Assembly (NCBI GenBank): GCA_019722365.1
Contig: JADFUC010000776.1
Location: 868,001-932,000, forward strand
DNA from: Lithospermum erythrorhizon
Taxonomy: Eukaryota; Streptophyta; Magnoliopsida; Boraginales; Boraginaceae
Direction: 5' to 3'
Length of the DNA: 64,000 bases
Positions 61,085 to 64,000 of the stretch are shown here, one piece after another. The notes under the pieces were generated by a model. It made no database searches. It saw only the letters and a program-made list of their open reading frames with translations, and had not been told where the DNA came from. Both the position numbers and the translations under genes were made by a program. Within the stretch, counting starts at the first letter, position 1; each line of letters opens with the position of its first letter.

Positions 61085-64000
61085 GATTCTATTAAAGAGA
61101 TTGTTCCAACTAAAGCATCTCTAGTCCCTCTTCCAGTACCTGTCAACAAGACCACAAACAAGCTTTCTTTTGCTGAGCCAGAGGAGGTAGGATTTGAGGT
61201 TGTATGATCAGGAAGCTGAGTGGTGGTGGCAGGCATCATGTGAACAAGATACCTTCTCAACTAGTGAGCAATAGGTTGCAAGGTATACCTCCTAAAGATA
61301 CGAATATGGAAATATTTAGAGGCATTAACTACCCGAAAACAATATAAAATAAAACATTATGTAGTAAGTATGATGTTGTTTGCTTGATTGAAAATATGGG
61401 TTGTTATCATTGATTGAATTATTGGAGTTCATTTTTCCTTCTTATGTTTTGTACATAATAATGACATATATTGTTGTGTTGGAATCCTGCCATTTTCTCA
61501 TGTTACCAAGGATTATAGTTGGATCAACACATGCTGTTCATGCCAGAATTGACAAAGGTGCTAGAGAGGAGTTTTATGGAAAACATTCTGCACCCACAGA
61601 GCAATGCCAAGGTTTGGGTATTTCCAGGTATGGTAGTGTACCATGTCTCATAAGTGCTGATTTTTATATTGTTAGAATTGTAGTGAATCTCTTGGTGGTG
61701 CCCCTGATGCTGGTAAGGAGGAAGAATGACCGTATTATTACTGAAACTATGGAATTTCCTTTGGCTCTGGCAATGCTTTTTACCTGGGAGTAGGAATTGA
61801 AAACTTAGGTCTTGTCAGGGTGTTGATAGGGTGTTAAGTGTAGTGACAATTGCTGTTTAAGTTTCCTAGCTGTACTGTTGACATTCCTGTTGTGAGTGAG
61901 TCTGGACCATTGTTTCTGATGTTGATTTACAGCAATAATATCCCTGCTGATCCAAAGCCTTTCAAATATAAGTTATTTGTGGAGTTTTTATGGTGATTAA
62001 GAATAGAATTGAAGCTCTTGAATGTGGCTGTTGAGGGTAGTGCTGCCCTGCAAACAAAGCTGAAAGAGGCCGAAGGTGTTCTCATGCTCAATATGGAAGC
62101 TTTTTTCCTAAAGATTAGTGGTAGAGTTGGCTGATGAAACATAGGTTTGAGGGAGAGCCAAGCCAGCATTCTTAGAGGAGTTGAGTTCTGAGAACCTGAT
62201 CAGGGAAAAGAACATTGTTATAGAGAACACGCAGTGTGGTGTTGAGGTTACTTTTACAGGAGCAAAGCCAGAATCAAGTGGATTGAGGATGGTGATGCCA
62301 GCACAAAATAAGTTTCACACATCCATGAATCATCAGCATAAGAACCTTATCACTACAAGATGCAGAATGAGGAGGAGTTAAGTGATTGAAGATCATGAGG
62401 AAGTCATGAAGCCGATGTGAACCACAAGCAGTTGTTCTCGAGGAAGGTGTGACTGCCAATATGGTTCTGATCTAGTCAACTTAAGCTGCAGAAGAGCAGC
62501 AGATTGATTTTGTGATTTTGAGAATCTTGCAAAGGATGGTTATTATTGGAGGAGATTGAGGATGTGTTTAATCATATGAAAGGGTGGCACTGCACCTGGT
62601 CCTGATGGCTCATTTCTTGAGTTTTGCCAAGGACACATGGTGTAATACAATGGAGAATGTACTGGCTGCTGCCTATAAGTTTCTTCATTACGGGACATGC
62701 CTAGATACATCAACTGTATTTTCTTCTACTTTATACTTGGGGGTGAAGTAAATTCGTTAAACATGAGGATGCCGCCTATTTCTTAAGTTGCAATGTCATA
62801 CAAGATTATTATGAAGTTTTAAGAGGCGTTTCAAAGTTATTTTTGCACAAGATTGCTGATCTCATCAAACCGCTTAAGTTCCCGGCAGGCATGTCTCATG
62901 GCAAGCCTTTGTTGATGCAAAGAAAGCCAGATGAATGCCATCATAGTAAGTCAGGCAAGCCTAGATGTAAGCTCAAGATATTGACATCAGCGAAGCGCCC
63001 AGCGATCTCCTGGGATTGACCTTCATGTGGGTGTCTGCTGCAATAAGATTAATCTTTCCTGATATCTTCATTTCTTGGACAAAAGCTTGTGTTACCACCT
63101 CTTGCAGAATTAAATGGCGCCAATCATGGTTTTTTTCCAGAGCACTAGAGGTTGAGTGAAGGGAGATCCCTCTCCTCACCTTATTTGTTCATCATTGTTA
63201 TGAAATTCTTTTTAGATATAAGTGTTGCAGTATTACTGGAGTGTGTGTGAGTGTTCAATTATCATCCTCTTTGTCAGGACATAAAGCCTACAACATTTGT
63301 TTTGCTAGACATTTTAGAAAAGAAGGGTTGTTACTTCTCTGAAGTCCTGCAGTTAGGAAGAAAAACCTTGAGGTTTTTGGCAAAGGTCACTAAGCCTAAT
63401 GCCTAATTTGTCAAAGAGTTCTTGTTGGTGCCAATGCTGATGTGAGAAGCATTTGGTGCTCTATTATGCATATCTAAAGCTCAGCTGCCAATCACATTCA
63501 TAGGGTTCCCTTAATCGCTAAAACAATTCAAAAAGCAAGTTATTGCAGGCCTTTGCTGATAAGATCGAGGGTAAAATAGACAGCTTTGAAACCATGTTTA
63601 AGCTGTCAGGCAGGCTGACACTTTATGGCGGTTTTCTGACAATTTACATAATTATTGTGTCAGTCAAGCTTTTTCTTTCCTGCAATGATTATCGTATGAG
63701 ATCAAGAAAAAGATGATCAAGAGGTTTTATGGGGTGGCTCCTTTGACAGTAGAAAGTTTGAACAAAAGTCAGTTGAAGGATATCAACTCAGAGAAAAGAT
63801 AAGCTTGAATCACACATTTATCTCCAACACATTTGGGAAACATGTGCAGAATAAGGATGCCAGGGATCAAATGGATAAATACACATACAGGTTGAAAGGG
63901 TATAAGTTTTAGAGTTCATTAAAGAGTGAGCCTGAAGAGTCAAAGGTAGAGCCTCTCAAGCAGACGGTGGGGCACCAGTTTTCACGACAATTGGCACAGT
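61085..64000 (+). mobile_element. L1-type LINE, decayed, runs off right end
   Basis: Plus-strand relic with many stops and frameshifts. In order: an ORF1-like tail (about 61085-61207, VPTKASLVPLPVPVNKTTNK); endonuclease pieces (about 61470-61960: VGSTHAVHARIDKG, LISADF, LGGAPDAG, then FPSCTVDIPVVSESG and PADPKPFKYKLF); a linker (KLKEAEGVLML, about 62065); and reverse transcriptase from about 62545 (EIEDV, FNHMKG then GTAPGPDG; CNVIQDYY; LFLHKIADLIKP; CVTTSCRIKW; a shifted EGDPSPHL). The C-terminal part follows (DKIEGKIDSFETMFKLSGRL, about 63555-63620). The order and motifs match plant L1 ORF2. It cannot encode a working protein. The 3' end and poly(A) lie outside the window. Confidence 0.85.

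Overview
This window is nuclear DNA of a flowering plant, almost certainly a eudicot. It holds COI1, the jasmonate co-receptor found only in plants, and a CRINKLY4-related receptor kinase. Introns follow the GT-AG rule, the spacers are AT-rich, and plant-type Stowaway-like MITEs, Ty1/copia, L1-type LINE and Cassandra-like remnants are present. The species cannot be named from sequence alone.

Genes lie mainly in the first 36.5 kb. In order: COI1 (minus, 3 exons, 591 aa); a repeat-rich AT-rich spacer (5.8-10.6 kb); a small GRF zinc-finger ORF; RPL19/eL19 (plus, 5 exons, 210 aa); a GT64 glycosyltransferase of the EPC1/GMT1 type (plus, 5 exons, 327 aa); clathrin light chain (plus, 3 exons, 248 aa); a decayed multi-exon pseudogene with a MITE in its intron; an unnamed four-span membrane protein (minus, 3 exons, 207 aa); and a CRINKLY4-related receptor-like kinase (minus) with an intact kinase half and a broken ectodomain. 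Exon joins were checked by reading phase. The summed lengths of COI1, RPL19, GT64, clathrin light chain and the membrane protein are all multiples of three.

From about 36.6 kb onward the window is mostly transposon debris. There is a Ty1/copia element with two recognisable LTRs (37357-41514), two short MITEs with TA duplications (43542-43758 and 44470-44722), probable non-coding LTR-element remnants (about 45-47 kb), a Cassandra-like LTR with a degenerate 5S rRNA domain (53827-54062), a small spliced coiled-coil ORF followed by a 75-bp triple repeat (57062-57648), and a decayed L1-type LINE running off the right end (61085-64000).

The genes do not form one pathway: they cover hormone perception, translation, sphingolipid glycosylation, endocytosis and receptor signalling. 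The gene set (COI1, GT64, clathrin light chain, CCR kinase) does match, from memory of Arabidopsis locus numbers, genes near At2g39-40 and its duplicate near At3g55, so the left half looks like conserved microsynteny. The most notable structural observations are a decayed second copy of the end of COI1 exon 1 inside its own intron 1, a short-unit repeat array that begins about 10 bases upstream of the COI1 start codon, a roughly 430-bp tandem repeat with an embedded hairpin, and the one-frameshift, one-stop lesion in the receptor kinase.
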